Counted from the first letter of the stretch, positions 23,560 through 32,945 are shown. The stretch: DNA of 64,000 bases from an uncultured Ruminococcus sp. (GCA_947169885.1 CAMVRM010000012.1:1-64000), one strand, 5' to 3'. Notes: generated by a model from the letters alone, not told the origin. A program made the numbers and translations.

Positions 23560-25767
23560 TCAGAAGATGTTTTCGGACAGGAGTTTCTGTGCTGTGCGTT
23601 TGAGTTCAAGCACTGTCACCATGCCGTTTTCAGTAACTTTTGTGGAAAGCGCAAGACCGTTTATGCCGCCCTTCGGAGTAACGGTCAGGTCATCGCCGTT
23701 AATGCGGATATAACCGCCGCCTGCAAGAAATTCCGTTATCTGCGACAGCGCCTCGGCGTTAGATGTGCTGTTCTCACGGGCTATGCGTTCGGCAGTTTCT
23801 TCAAGCGTCAGGCTCGCAGGATATTTTTTGATGATGCTCTCATCACTTGCCGCCGAAACTGTCCGACTGCGCTTTTCAAGTTCACGCTCGGGGGAATAGC
23901 CCGTTTCACGCTTTGGATCGCCGCCTTTTTCTGCAACATACTCACGTATCAGGTCGGTAAATCCCTCGCCGTAGCGCTCCGCCTTAGTCTGACCCACTCC
24001 CGAAACTGTCAGGAAACTTGTATAATCTGTGGGAAGTCTGCGGCACATATCATGCAGTGAAGCATCTGAAAAAATTATGTAAGCAGGAACTTTCGCCTGC
24101 TCTGCTAACTCCGCCCTGAGCGCTCTCAGCTTCTCGAAAAGCTCGGGGTGTTCGCTCTCGCTGTTCTTTTTGCTGATAGTGCGGCTTTCGCCCGACGATT
24201 TCTTGAACGCCATTGTCAGCCGTCCATTCTCAAAGAGCAGTTCCCTCGCTTTCATGCCGAGGATAAGCTCTCCATAATCGCCCTTTCTCATATAACCCTT
24301 TTCGATAAGACCGCCGATTATCTCACGTATCTTCAAAACAGGTGTCTCAGCCATTATGCCGTAAGTCGAAAGTTCGTCCGCATGGAACTGCTTTATCTTC
24401 GCCGCCTTTGAACCGTGAAGAACGTCCGCCACGAACGGCTCGCCCATTTTCAAGCCTTTCTGTGCAAGCCTGTAAACACAGCTGAGTATCTTCTGCGATG
24501 CAAGCGTTACGTCCTCGGTGGTGAAACCTGCCGCACAGTTTGAACACTTACAGCAAAGCCGCCCCGACTCCTCGCCGAAGTAATCGAGGATATAGTGCCG
24601 CAGACAGTCGGTAGTCGTGCAGTATCGTGTCATTTCGTCAAGGCGCTTGAAGTCACGCTGACGCAGTTTTTGCAGTGTTTCGGGGTCAAGTTCAGATTCC
24701 TCGCCCGAATTCTCGATCATCCACCGTGCGGTCATAACGTCTTTTCTCGAAAAAAGCAAAGTGCAGACCGACTCACTGCCGTCACGCCCTGCCCTGCCTG
24801 CTTCCTGATAATAGGCTTCAAGATTTTTCGGCATATTAAAATGAATGACGAAGTTCACGTTCGATTTGTCGATACCCATTCCAAAAGCGTTCGTAGCCGC
24901 CATGACACGCACTCTGTCATAAAGAAAATCGTCCTGATTGCGGCGGCGTTCCCCGTCTTCAAGACCTGCATGATAGCGTGTGCAGGGTATCCCGCTTCGG
25001 TTGAGGGCATCGCAGACAAGTTCGGTGTTCTTGCGTGTCGAGCAATAGACTATCCCCGACTGTCCCTCATAGCTTTTGACAAGGTTTATCGTTTCGGCAA
25101 GCTTGTCCTTCGGGGTCTCGACTGCGAAGTAAAGATTCTTCCTGTCAAAGCCCGTAGTCAGGCTGAACGGCTCACGAAGTCCCAGCATCTTGACTATATC
25201 TTTCCTGACAATATCGGTAGCCGTTGCGGTAAATGCCGCAGTCACGGGGCGGCGTGGGAGACTTTCCGCAAATTCACGTATCTTCAAGTAAGCAGGTCGG
25301 AAGTCCTGTCCCCACTGGCTCACACAATGCGCTTCATCGACCACCACCATGTCAACAGGCGCATTCATTGCGAACCGACCAAAGCTTGGAGCGTCAAGGC
25401 GTTCGGGTGCAACGTAAATTATCTTGTAAGCCCCCTGTGCTGCTCTTGACATCGCAACAGACATCTGCTGAGGTGTGAGCGAACTGTTCAGGTAAGCTGT
25501 CGGAACGCCCTGCTGTATGAGCGAATTGACCTGATCTTTCATAAGCGAGATAAGCGGCGACACAACGATCGTCAGCCCCCCGAACATCAGTGCAGGCAGC
25601 TGATAGCATATGGATTTTCCTGCGCCCGTCGGCATAACGCCCAGCACATCATGTCCCGAAAGTATGTTATCCACAAGCTGTTCCTGACCGTTCCTGAAAC
25701 TCTCATGTCCGAAACAGCTCTTTAACAGCCCATACTTCCTGCGCTCATATTCCTCACGGCTTACCAT
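23560..25767 (-). CDS. recQ: ATP-dependent DNA helicase RecQ
   Basis: 735 aa. Helicase motifs: Walker A PTGAGKSICYQLPA, DEAH in VVDEAHCVSQWGQDFRP, FTATAT, and QEAGRAGRDG. The zinc-binding Cys set follows (LRHYILDYFGEESGRLCCKC and SNC), then the winged-helix RQC region and an HRDC-like region (TDYTSFLTVSGVGQTKAERYG). A C-terminal extension of about 130 residues carries another small helical repeat. It unwinds DNA during recombination and fork repair. The upstream mnmM gene is 72 bp away. Confidence 0.95.
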   Translation of the reverse strand: MVSREEYERRKYGLLKSCFGHESFRNGQEQLVDNILSGHDVLGVMPTGAGKSICYQLPALMFGGLTIVVSPLISLMKDQVNSLIQQGVPTAYLNSSLTPQQMSVAMSRAAQGAYKIIYVAPERLDAPSFGRFAMNAPVDMVVVDEAHCVSQWGQDFRPAYLKIREFAESLPRRPVTAAFTATATDIVRKDIVKMLGLREPFSLTTGFDRKNLYFAVETPKDKLAETINLVKSYEGQSGIVYCSTRKNTELVCDALNRSGIPCTRYHAGLEDGERRRNQDDFLYDRVRVMAATNAFGMGIDKSNVNFVIHFNMPKNLEAYYQEAGRAGRDGSESVCTLLFSRKDVMTARWMIENSGEESELDPETLQKLRQRDFKRLDEMTRYCTTTDCLRHYILDYFGEESGRLCCKCSNCAAGFTTEDVTLASQKILSCVYRLAQKGLKMGEPFVADVLHGSKAAKIKQFHADELSTYGIMAETPVLKIREIIGGLIEKGYMRKGDYGELILGMKARELLFENGRLTMAFKKSSGESRTISKKNSESEHPELFEKLRALRAELAEQAKVPAYIIFSDASLHDMCRRLPTDYTSFLTVSGVGQTKAERYGEGFTDLIREYVAEKGGDPKRETGYSPERELEKRSRTVSAASDESIIKKYPASLTLEETAERIARENSTSNAEALSQITEFLAGGGYIRINGDDLTVTPKGGINGLALSTKVTENGMVTVLELKRTAQKLLSENIF

Positions 25768-25839
25768 GCTTTTCTCTCCTTTTTATTATAGATAATAGTT
25801 AAGAGATATATCAGCAGAGCGAACATCTTAACTGTTATC

Positions 25840-26409
25840 TTATTTTCCCTTATATACCCTTACCGAGATAGGCGGGTCGTTGGGACGATTGACGAATTCG
25901 CTCACAAGGACGGTATACTCACGGACGGGCAGACTGCGGAGATATTCAAGAAGTGCGTCACGTTCCTCTGTGCCTGTGTCTCTGCCGTAGTATATCGACA
26001 GGCTCATAACACCATCGGGACGAAGAAGCTTCAAGCCTTTTTCGAGCGCCTCTATGCTCGTTTCACGTCTGGTGTTTATCGTGTGGTCGCCTCCGGGAAG
26101 CCACCCGAAGTTGAAAACGATCGCCGAAACAGTCCCCTCCTCAGCGTACTTATCCACTTCCGAATGGCTCACGCAGTAAACTTCCGCACGCTCAGAAAAG
26201 CCTTTTTCGCCGAGAAGCTTTTTTGTGCTGTCAACTGCGTCCTGCTGAATGTCAAAAGCGATGACCCTGCCGCTTTCTCCCACAAGACCGCAGAGAAAAG
26301 CCGTATCGTTGCCCCTGCCTGCCGTGCAGTCTATGCAGAAGTCGCCCTCTTTAACGTGTGCTGATAGAAATTCATGTGCGAGCTGAACTGCTCCAAACTG
26401 ACTTGCCAT
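25840..26409 (-). CDS. mnmM: tRNA mnm5s2U methyltransferase, YtqB/MnmM family
   Basis: 189 aa class I SAM methyltransferase: CIDCTAGRGNDTAFL as SAM loop, VIAFDIQ, then NFGWLPGGDHTINTRRETS and YYGRDTGTEERDAL. These are the marks of the YtqB family, shown in Bacillus subtilis to complete mnm5s2U in tRNA wobble positions. It starts 12 bp after rnfA, where rnfB is normally found. Confidence 0.8.
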   Translation of the reverse strand: MASQFGAVQLAHEFLSAHVKEGDFCIDCTAGRGNDTAFLCGLVGESGRVIAFDIQQDAVDSTKKLLGEKGFSERAEVYCVSHSEVDKYAEEGTVSAIVFNFGWLPGGDHTINTRRETSIEALEKGLKLLRPDGVMSLSIYYGRDTGTEERDALLEYLRSLPVREYTVLVSEFVNRPNDPPISVRVYKGK

Positions 26410-26421
26410 TTTTTACCACCT

Positions 26422-26991
26422 TTATATTATTCCCGAAAATCCCATAAAACTCAGCGAAACGATAGATGCCGCAATAAGCGTTGAGGGAACGCCCTTGAAC
26501 GTTTCGGGGAAGTCGCTGTGTTCTATCGAGGTGCGAACTCCGCTGAACAGCAAAAGCGCAAGCGTGAACGCAAGACCTGTGCCAATGGCATTTACCACCG
26601 ACTGCGAAAAACTGTAACCCTTGTCGATGTTGCCGATAGTCACGCCCAGCACCGCACAGTTCGTAGTGATGAGCGGCAGATAAACGCCCAGCGCCTTGTG
26701 GAGCGGCGGCATCATCTTTTTCATGACTATCTCGACTAACTGCACGAACATGGCTATGACCAGAATGAACGCAACGGTCTTTAAATAGGTTATCTCAAAT
26801 TTCTCCAGAAGCTTATAGACGGGATAGGTTATCATCGCCGCAAAGGTCATGACGAATATTACCGCCGCACCCATGCCGACAGATGACTTCACCTGCTTCG
26901 ATACGCCGAGAAAAGGGCATATCCCCATGAACTGCGACAGAACAACATTGTTCACGAACACACAGCCTACCAGTATCATGATATAACTCAT
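26422..26991 (-). CDS. rnfA: Electron transport complex subunit RnfA
   Basis: 189 aa, six membrane helices. The N-terminal GCVFVNNVVLSQFMGICPFLG is diagnostic and holds a conserved Cys; a second Cys is in LITTNCAVLGV. RnfA and RnfE pair in the membrane and bind an iron-sulfur cluster between them in recent Rnf structures. Start overlaps rnfE by 4 bp. Confidence 0.93.
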   Translation of the reverse strand: MSYIMILVGCVFVNNVVLSQFMGICPFLGVSKQVKSSVGMGAAVIFVMTFAAMITYPVYKLLEKFEITYLKTVAFILVIAMFVQLVEIVMKKMMPPLHKALGVYLPLITTNCAVLGVTIGNIDKGYSFSQSVVNAIGTGLAFTLALLLFSGVRTSIEHSDFPETFKGVPSTLIAASIVSLSFMGFSGII

Positions 26992-27674
26992 GCAGTCTCA
27001 GCCTCCTCTGTTTTGCACTGACCCTTGCAGACAGCCGCAGAGGGACAGCCCTCGCAGTTTATCTCCTTTGGCGGCTTTTTGCCGAACAGCTTGTTCACAA
27101 GCGCTATCAGCATTCCCAGCACGAAAAATCCGCCCGCAGGCATAATGAATATCGTCATCGGGTGGTCGCACAGAACAGGTATCTTCATGCCGAACCATGC
27201 GCCTGTGCCGAGTATCTCACGTATACTGCCCATACAGAACAGCGTCAGCGTGAAACCCAGTCCCATTCCCAGTCCGTCCAGCGCCGAAGCGAAAACGCCG
27301 TTCTTGCTTGCAAACGCTTCCGCACGTCCCAAGATTATGCAGTTGACCGTTATGAGCGAGAGGAAAACTCCCAGCGCATCATAAAGTTCGGGCAGATAGC
27401 CTTTCATGAGAAATTCGATAAGCGTAACAAAGCCTGCTATTATGACGATAAAACAGGGCAGGCGAACAGCTTTTGGAATGGCTTTTTTGAGAAGTGAAAT
27501 AACAATGTTCGAGCAGACCAGCACGAATGTTGTCGCAAGCCCCATTCCCAGACCATTTTTCGCAAGCGCCGTCACCGCAAGCGTGGGGCACATTCCCAGC
27601 AGTCCCACAAGATTAGGGTTCTCCTTGATAAGACCCTTTGTGAATTCGTGCAGATAAGAGCTTTTATTTTCCAC
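26988..27674 (-). CDS. rnfE: Electron transport complex subunit RnfE
   Basis: 228 aa from GTG 27674, chosen because GGGGGAG lies 8 bp upstream; an ATG at 27701 would overlap rnfG further without a ribosome site. Six membrane helices; LLGMCPTLAVT and SLITVNCIILGRAE carry the conserved Cys residues. The C-terminus has an extra soluble tail with CEGCPSAAVCKGQC, four cysteines that could bind an iron-sulfur cluster or metal. Confidence 0.92.
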   Translation of the reverse strand: MENKSSYLHEFTKGLIKENPNLVGLLGMCPTLAVTALAKNGLGMGLATTFVLVCSNIVISLLKKAIPKAVRLPCFIVIIAGFVTLIEFLMKGYLPELYDALGVFLSLITVNCIILGRAEAFASKNGVFASALDGLGMGLGFTLTLFCMGSIREILGTGAWFGMKIPVLCDHPMTIFIMPAGGFFVLGMLIALVNKLFGKKPPKEINCEGCPSAAVCKGQCKTEEAETA

Positions 27675-28254
27675 CGAATATCTCCCCCTTGTGTTCCGCA
27701 TAAACTGCCGCCGCCTCAGCGACTGCCGCTTTCATGCCCTTGCTGGAATAGGTAGCCGCAGTAACGCCGTCAATGCCGTCAGTGCTGTCCCCTGCCGCAA
27801 ATCCCTTGAACTGTGACAGAAATTCAGCGTTTTGAACTTTCGTACCAAGCCCAGGAGTCTCGCCTATCGAGACAAACGCTATCCCTGCGACTTTTCCCTC
27901 GCTGTCAAAACCCACGAGCAGGTGCAAGCCGTCAGTCGCATAGCCGTCATGAGTTATCTCGATAAGCGCAAGCCCCCGTGCGCTGTCGGTTATGACCGAG
28001 TTTATATCCTCACAGCCGAAAGTCACAGGGCTGGTCTTGCCGTCCTTTTCCTCGGTAAGCATCGTGTAATCGCCGCCGCCGAACACTTCTTCACAGCCTG
28101 CGCTCAGCTTGTCGGTCATAACGCCTGTCGTGTCAACATAAGTCGCATCGTGCGCCACTACTAACAGCGCACAAACAATGATACATATGACCGTCAGCAC
28201 AACAGGCGGCAGGATAAGTTCTTTCATCTGCGGCTTTTCGGAAGTGCTGTTCAT
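27664..28254 (-). CDS. rnfG: Electron transport complex subunit RnfG
   Basis: 196 aa. One N-terminal membrane helix (about 12-33), then the FMN-binding domain; TDGIDGVTAATYSS contains the Thr expected to carry covalent FMN. It overlaps rnfD by 4 bp and rnfE by 11 bp. Confidence 0.92.
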   Translation of the reverse strand: MNSTSEKPQMKELILPPVVLTVICIIVCALLVVAHDATYVDTTGVMTDKLSAGCEEVFGGGDYTMLTEEKDGKTSPVTFGCEDINSVITDSARGLALIEITHDGYATDGLHLLVGFDSEGKVAGIAFVSIGETPGLGTKVQNAEFLSQFKGFAAGDSTDGIDGVTAATYSSKGMKAAVAEAAAVYAEHKGEIFGGK

Positions 28255-29198
28255 GAGTGCGCCCCCTTTTTAGCGATACCAAGCGGTTTTGTCTCGGTGA
28301 AACGGTCGATATACGGCGTGAGTATGTTCATTATAAGTATCGAGAAGCTTACACCCTCGGCATAGTTTGCGTAAAAGCGTATCACACAGGTTATTATCCC
28401 ACAGCCCACGCCGAAAATTATCTTTCCGAGCGGAGTTATCGGCGTTGTGACATAATCGGTAGCCATGAACACAGCTCCCAGCATAACGCCGCCTGCGAGT
28501 ATCTGGAACACGGGGTCTTCGCCTGCAATGAGCGAGAACAGGAACACCGTTCCCACAAATCCGAGCGTTGCATGGGGTGTTATGACTTTGACGATAAGCA
28601 GATATATGAACCCCACAAGCAGAGCCGCCGCCGAGACTTCGCCCAGACAGCCGCCGCACCTGCCGAGGAACAGGTCAAGATATGCGCCCTCTTTCGTGAC
28701 AAGCGGCGTTGCGGAAGTCACAGCGTCCACGCCGCTGTCAAACGGCTTTACCCAGTGGGTCATGTCCGCCGTGAATGACAGCATCAGCACGATCCTGCCG
28801 ACTATCGCAGGGTTCGCAAAGTTCTGACCCAATCCGCCGAAAAGCTGTTTTACAACGGCTATCGAAACGAATGCACCTATTGCCGCTTCCCACAAAGGAA
28901 GTGTTGAGGGCAGATTGAACGCAAGCAGAACACCCGTGACCGCCGCCGAAAGATCGCCCACCGTCAGCGGACGTTTTCTCAGCTTACAGCAGAGCGCTTC
29001 AAACCCGACCGAACAGACGACCGTCCATAGGGTGAGTATCAGCGCCCTTATCCCGAACACCCACACCGAAACTCCCAGTGCAGGCATAAGTGCAATAAGA
29101 ACATGGAGCATTATCCCTCTCGTTGTCGCACTGCTGTTTATGTGCGGCGACGGCGAGACGGTCAGCTTGCCCTTGTTGTCAAGATCGTAATATGCCAA
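28251..29198 (-). CDS. rnfD: Electron transport complex subunit RnfD
   Basis: 315 aa with about nine to ten membrane helices. VTSATPLVT is the covalent FMN site; ATDYVTTPITPLGK is a second family motif. It forms the membrane core with RnfA and RnfE for ferredoxin-driven ion transport. Confidence 0.93.
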   Translation of the reverse strand: MAYYDLDNKGKLTVSPSPHINSSATTRGIMLHVLIALMPALGVSVWVFGIRALILTLWTVVCSVGFEALCCKLRKRPLTVGDLSAAVTGVLLAFNLPSTLPLWEAAIGAFVSIAVVKQLFGGLGQNFANPAIVGRIVLMLSFTADMTHWVKPFDSGVDAVTSATPLVTKEGAYLDLFLGRCGGCLGEVSAAALLVGFIYLLIVKVITPHATLGFVGTVFLFSLIAGEDPVFQILAGGVMLGAVFMATDYVTTPITPLGKIIFGVGCGIITCVIRFYANYAEGVSFSILIMNILTPYIDRFTETKPLGIAKKGAHS

Positions 29199-29215
29199 AA
29201 GGAAGACCTCCCTTA

Positions 29216-30493
29216 TTATTTTATAAGCATTTTAGCAAGCTGGTTCTTCTCCGCAAGACTGCGCCGTGCAGGACAGACGTATGAGCAAGCGCCGCAGTTC
29301 ATGCAAAGATCGGCTCGCAGCCGCCTGAGCGTGTCAATATCATGTGCATCGAACGCTTTTTCCAGTCGGCAAGGCATAAGTTTTATAGGGCAAGCCGAAA
29401 CGCACCGTCCACAGCTTATGCAGGCTGTCTGCGGCTTTTTGCGGCTCTCCCCGAATGCAAGTATGGCATTGTTCGTCTTTATGAGCGGCGTATCGGGGTC
29501 ATAAACGCACAGCCCCATCATAGGTCCGCCCATAAGTATCTTCTTTGCCTTTTCAATATCCGTATCCGCAAATTTCAGCAGTTCACTTATTGGCGTGCCT
29601 ATGGGCGCTTCGATGTTCATAGGATTTCCGACAACATCGCCGTCGACCGTGACACGCCTGCTCACAAGCGGCATACCCGTCCTGATATAGTCGGATATGA
29701 ACGCCGCAGTCGAAACGTTCATAACGATAAGCCCCTTATCGAGCGGAAGCTGTCTGTCGCCGATGAGCCGTCCCGTTGTGTTATAAGCCATGACCTTTTC
29801 AGCGCCCTGCGGATACTTCGATTTAAGAACTTTTATCTCTATGCGCCCGTCAGATGCAGTCTTTTCGGTCATTATGCGTATCGCCTCGGGCTTGTTGTCC
29901 TCGATACCTATTACCGCACGCTCTATATCAAGATACTTCAATGTCTGCTGAATGCCGTCAACAACGCTGTCAGGCTGTTCTATCATCGTGCGGCAGTCGG
30001 AAGTGATATAAGGCTCGCACTCGGCGGCGTTTATCACAAGGCAGTTTATTTTTCGTGTGTTTTGGTCATAATTCAGCTTTATGTGTGTAGGAAGTCCAGC
30101 ACCACCCAGACCCACACACCCCGAGATCCGCACCGCATCGCAAAAGCTGCGCTTATCACGAACGTTAGGCGGCATGACATCGGGGCTTATGCTCTGCTCG
30201 CCGTCAGTCTCGATGACGACCAGCTTGCACAGTCTGCCGTTGAGAAGCAGATGATCCTCAACAGCCGTGACCGTTCCCGAAACAGGCGAATGTATCGGCG
30301 CTGCCATAAGCTTGTCGGTATCGCCGATAAAGTCGCCGACTTTCACCTTGTCTCCCTTGATAACAAGCGGAACGCAAGGCGCACCGATACCCATGAGCAT
30401 CGGTATCCTGACGGTCTTTGGAAGCGGCAGCTTGACACAGGCGCTGTCCTGAGTGCCCTTATTATGAGGTAAAAATATACCGCTGAGCTTCAT
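29216..30493 (-). CDS. rnfC: Electron transport complex subunit RnfC
   Basis: 425 aa, soluble subunit facing NADH. The FMN/NAD region is in the middle (GCVGLGGAGLPTHIKL, NAAECEPYITSD). Two 4Fe-4S motifs follow: CISCGRCVSACPIKLMPC and CMNCGACSYVCPARR. First gene of the rnf set, with GGAGGAAAAAG as ribosome site. Only 27 bp separate it from the upstream acetyltransferase gene, so the rnf promoter may lie within or upstream of that gene. Confidence 0.94.
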   Translation of the reverse strand: MKLSGIFLPHNKGTQDSACVKLPLPKTVRIPMLMGIGAPCVPLVIKGDKVKVGDFIGDTDKLMAAPIHSPVSGTVTAVEDHLLLNGRLCKLVVIETDGEQSISPDVMPPNVRDKRSFCDAVRISGCVGLGGAGLPTHIKLNYDQNTRKINCLVINAAECEPYITSDCRTMIEQPDSVVDGIQQTLKYLDIERAVIGIEDNKPEAIRIMTEKTASDGRIEIKVLKSKYPQGAEKVMAYNTTGRLIGDRQLPLDKGLIVMNVSTAAFISDYIRTGMPLVSRRVTVDGDVVGNPMNIEAPIGTPISELLKFADTDIEKAKKILMGGPMMGLCVYDPDTPLIKTNNAILAFGESRKKPQTACISCGRCVSACPIKLMPCRLEKAFDAHDIDTLRRLRADLCMNCGACSYVCPARRSLAEKNQLAKMLIK

Positions 30494-30520
30494 ATCTTTT
30501 TCCTCCGACGAAAATAATAT

Positions 30521-31156
30521 TTATAATAATTCTTTTAGCTTTGCCCTGACTTTTTCAATATCACTGCAAGTCAGCAGGGGGATAAGCGAGTTTATCTCAT
30601 CAATGCTTTTATCCCACCACCTGAATTTCAGAAGAAGTTCTGTCATTTCATCATCGAACCGCTTCCGCAGAACTTTTGCAGGGTCTCCTGCAACTATCGT
30701 GTAAGACTCTACATCACTTCCGACAACGCTGTTTGCACCGACTATCGCACCATCCCCGATATGCACCCCCGGAAGTATGACGGCATTCTGACCTATCCAC
30801 ACATCATTCCCTATGACCGTATCTCCTTTCAGCGGCAGGTCAGCCGTTTTCGGCGGCTCCATATCCCACCCCTGAAGCGTATAGAACGGGAAAGTCGAGA
30901 CAGCATTCATCTGATGATTAGCCCCGTTCATAACAAACTCAACTCCCTGAGCTATCTGACAGAATTTCCCGATAATGAGTTTGTCGCCGTTCCACTCATA
31001 GTGATGCGTAACATGGCTCTCAAAGTCGCTGTCTGCAATATATGAAAATTCGCCGACATATATGTTCGGACGTGTTATCGTTGGTCTTATGTATATTTCA
31101 TTGTCATAACCTGCTATCGGGTGGATAACGTTCGGGTCGGGACGCTTTGCTTTCAT
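30521..31156 (-). CDS. CatB/Vat-like xenobiotic O-acetyltransferase
   Basis: 211 aa from ATG 31156, preceded by TGAGGA 8 bp upstream; an in-frame ATG at 31171 lacks a ribosome site. Left-handed beta-helix hexapeptide repeats ([31 protein letters not shown]) with the catalytic His in [16 protein letters not shown]. The family acetylates chloramphenicol or streptogramin A in resistant strains, but most chromosomal members have unknown acceptors, so resistance should not be assumed. Confidence 0.85.
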   Translation of the reverse strand: MKAKRPDPNVIHPIAGYDNEIYIRPTITRPNIYVGEFSYIADSDFESHVTHHYEWNGDKLIIGKFCQIAQGVEFVMNGANHQMNAVSTFPFYTLQGWDMEPPKTADLPLKGDTVIGNDVWIGQNAVILPGVHIGDGAIVGANSVVGSDVESYTIVAGDPAKVLRKRFDDEMTELLLKFRWWDKSIDEINSLIPLLTCSDIEKVRAKLKELL

Positions 31157-31180
31157 GTCATTTTTCCTCATTTGTCATAT

Positions 31181-31243
31181 ATATCGATCCAAGAAAATAC
31201 CAACACAGATTTTTCGGATAAAATTTCACATTACTGCGGCAAA
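31181..31243. mobile_element. Truncated copy of 161-bp MITE
   Basis: ATCCAAGAAAATACCAACAC and the following TTTTTCGGATAAAAT match the 18421 end of copy 2 for about 60 bp and then diverge. It lies just upstream of the acetyltransferase gene. The rest of the gap to 31390 is AT-rich with no gene seen. Confidence 0.65.
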
Positions 31244-31396
31244 CTTATCTGTTCACAGCTCTTATCTTTCATTATATGCAGTAAATTATATTATACCATA
31301 TTTATAACAAATAAGCAAGCAGTTTGACGGCGTTTTTAGTGAACTTCGTTATTTTCTCCAAACAACACCGCAAAATACTGTCCTTTTTTTCAGGGC

Positions 31397-31430
31397 AAAA
31401 AGAAACCGCAGAACTTGTGTGTTCCACGGT
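31397..31430 (-). terminator. Terminator of GH16 gene
   Basis: On the minus strand ACCG-TG-GAAC pairs with GTTC-TG-CGGT, followed by TTTCTTTTTG. It lies 60 bp after the stop codon. Confidence 0.65.
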
Positions 31431-31489
31431 CAGGAAGGTAGGTATTTATTATGTTTCTTATGTTCTCTATTTCTCTTTTTGGTGATGTC

Positions 31490-32731
31490 TTAGTAAACTG
31501 CCTCGATAGTCCAAAGCTGATTTGCCGCTCCCGAGTAATCCCACTGGAGAACGTTTGCGCCGTCAGCCTTTGAACGTCCCGAAACGTCAAGTGCTTTTCC
31601 GCTGTTGCGGCTGATTATAGCATAGCTGTTGCCGACTTTGCGGAGTTCCCACTGCTGACAAGCGTTTCCGTAGTAGTCGCACTGCTGAACGTTTGCGCCG
31701 TTGTCCTTGCTGCCCCACGCAACGTCAAGCACCTTGTTGCTGTTGACCGACTTGATGACGTAATAACCGTTGGACTGCTTTTCAAGATACCATTTTTGAT
31801 TATTTCCGCCGCCGTAGGAATACTGGATAACGTTGCCGCCGTTGTTCATAGACCTGCCGGAAACATCAAGAGCCTTGCCGCTGTTGACCGACTTTATCGT
31901 GTATTTCTGACCTGCCCTGAAACTGCCGCTGTTGTTATTGTTATTATTGTTATTGTTGTTATTTGTATTGTTATTGGAATTATTATTTCCGCTGTTCGGA
32001 GCGGTATAGCTCATCCAGTCATACTGAGCGGTAAGAGGCGCTCTGCCGTTGAAGTGATTGAGCCATTCGTCAACGCCCTTGCCGTTCCAGACGTTCATCA
32101 TGATCTTGCCGGGGGTCTGAGGAATATCTCTGTAAGCGGTGTAAACGGGCTTTTTGTCAACATACCATGTTATGCTGCTCTTGTCCCAGTAGAAACCGTA
32201 CTGGTGGAAGGACTGCGAAGCGTCAAAGCCGAGGTTATAGACATATTCATGATTGCCCTGACCCTTTGTGTAGTAGTTGAACTGCACCTGATTAGTGTTC
32301 TTGCCTAAGAATTCGATGTCGATCTCGTCCCATACCGTGCCGTCAGACGGACCTGTATATGTGAAGAACGAGCTTACAACGCCGTCATTCTTGATAGGCT
32401 TCATGCTCACGTCATACATACCGAACCCGAAAGTCTGAGTAGTGCGGTATTCTGCGCCCTTGTAGCCCTGCCAGCTGTTGCCTGTTATCGAGAGGTTCAT
32501 TTTGCCGCCCGAGAACTGAACGTTGTTCTTGCTCCATGTGCAGTCGAACATACCACCGTTCGACCAGCCGTCGGAAGCCTCCATTTTGCCCCAGTCGTAG
32601 CTGTCGAAGCCTGTTCCGAAGTAGCCGCCGTTGAATTTTGTCGCAGCCGATGCAGGCAGGAGCATATTGACCGAAAGTGCCGCAGCCGCCGCTGCGCTTA
32701 CCAATCTTTTTGCGAGTTTTGATGTTCTCAT
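31490..32731 (-). CDS. Secreted GH16 beta-glucanase with ricin-type lectin domain
   Basis: 413 aa from ATG 32731, preceded by GGAGG at 8 bp; longer upstream starts read through this ribosome site. Signal peptide about 1-29 (cleavage near ASA-A). GH16 domain about 32-247 with active-site DEIDIE at 135-140 (nucleophile Glu136, acid/base Glu140) and WYVDKKPVY, as in bacterial lichenases (beta-1,3-1,4-glucan). An Asn-rich linker of about 28 residues leads to a ricin B-type beta-trefoil (about 280-413) with three Q-x-W-type repeats (NQKWYLEKQ, CQQWELRKV, NQLWTIEAV). No dockerin or CBM37 is present, so it should be free rather than cellulosomal. Confidence 0.92.
   Translation of the reverse strand: MRTSKLAKRLVSAAAAAALSVNMLLPASAATKFNGGYFGTGFDSYDWGKMEASDGWSNGGMFDCTWSKNNVQFSGGKMNLSITGNSWQGYKGAEYRTTQTFGFGMYDVSMKPIKNDGVVSSFFTYTGPSDGTVWDEIDIEFLGKNTNQVQFNYYTKGQGNHEYVYNLGFDASQSFHQYGFYWDKSSITWYVDKKPVYTAYRDIPQTPGKIMMNVWNGKGVDEWLNHFNGRAPLTAQYDWMSYTAPNSGNNNSNNNTNNNNNNNNNNNSGSFRAGQKYTIKSVNSGKALDVSGRSMNNGGNVIQYSYGGGNNQKWYLEKQSNGYYVIKSVNSNKVLDVAWGSKDNGANVQQCDYYGNACQQWELRKVGNSYAIISRNSGKALDVSGRSKADGANVLQWDYSGAANQLWTIEAVY
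31925..31990. repeat. Trinucleotide repeat encoding Asn linker
   Basis: Repeated GTT/ATT triplets (AAC/AAT on the coding strand) form a microsatellite inside the GH16 gene. Slippage in units of three would change linker length without breaking the frame. Confidence 0.75.
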
Positions 32732-32819
32732 CTTTTGTTCCTCCATAAATTCTGTTTTGTCAAACCGCACATATTTTCTTGTTGTTTTTAGGAGTTTTTG
32801 TTTTCTCCTTACAATTAGA

Positions 32820-32825
32820 ATTATA
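32820..32825 (-). promoter_or_regulatory. Possible -10 of GH16 gene
   Basis: TATAAT on the minus strand, about 90 bp before the start; no good -35 at the right distance. The remaining region to 32940 is AT-rich without visible features. Confidence 0.4.
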
Positions 32826-32945
32826 TCATCTGACGTAAACGTTTTATATCATATATTTAATTTAGATTTCAAAGTTGTAACCATTGCTTGCAATTATCTG
32901 CGAAATAATGCGGCTTTTTCCCTTTTCTGTGCAAATCTCACGGTG

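Noticed and set aside
25840-26409. rnfB at the expected position after rnfA
   Set aside because: The gene there is a SAM methyltransferase with no ferredoxin-type cysteine motifs.
30521-31156. Antibiotic resistance gene call (chloramphenicol or streptogramin)
   Set aside because: Only the broad CatB/Vat hexapeptide acetyltransferase family can be supported; the acceptor is unknown and the genomic setting is not a resistance island.
31925-31990. Triplet repeat as an independent repeat array
   Set aside because: It lies in frame within the GH16 gene and simply encodes the Asn-rich linker.
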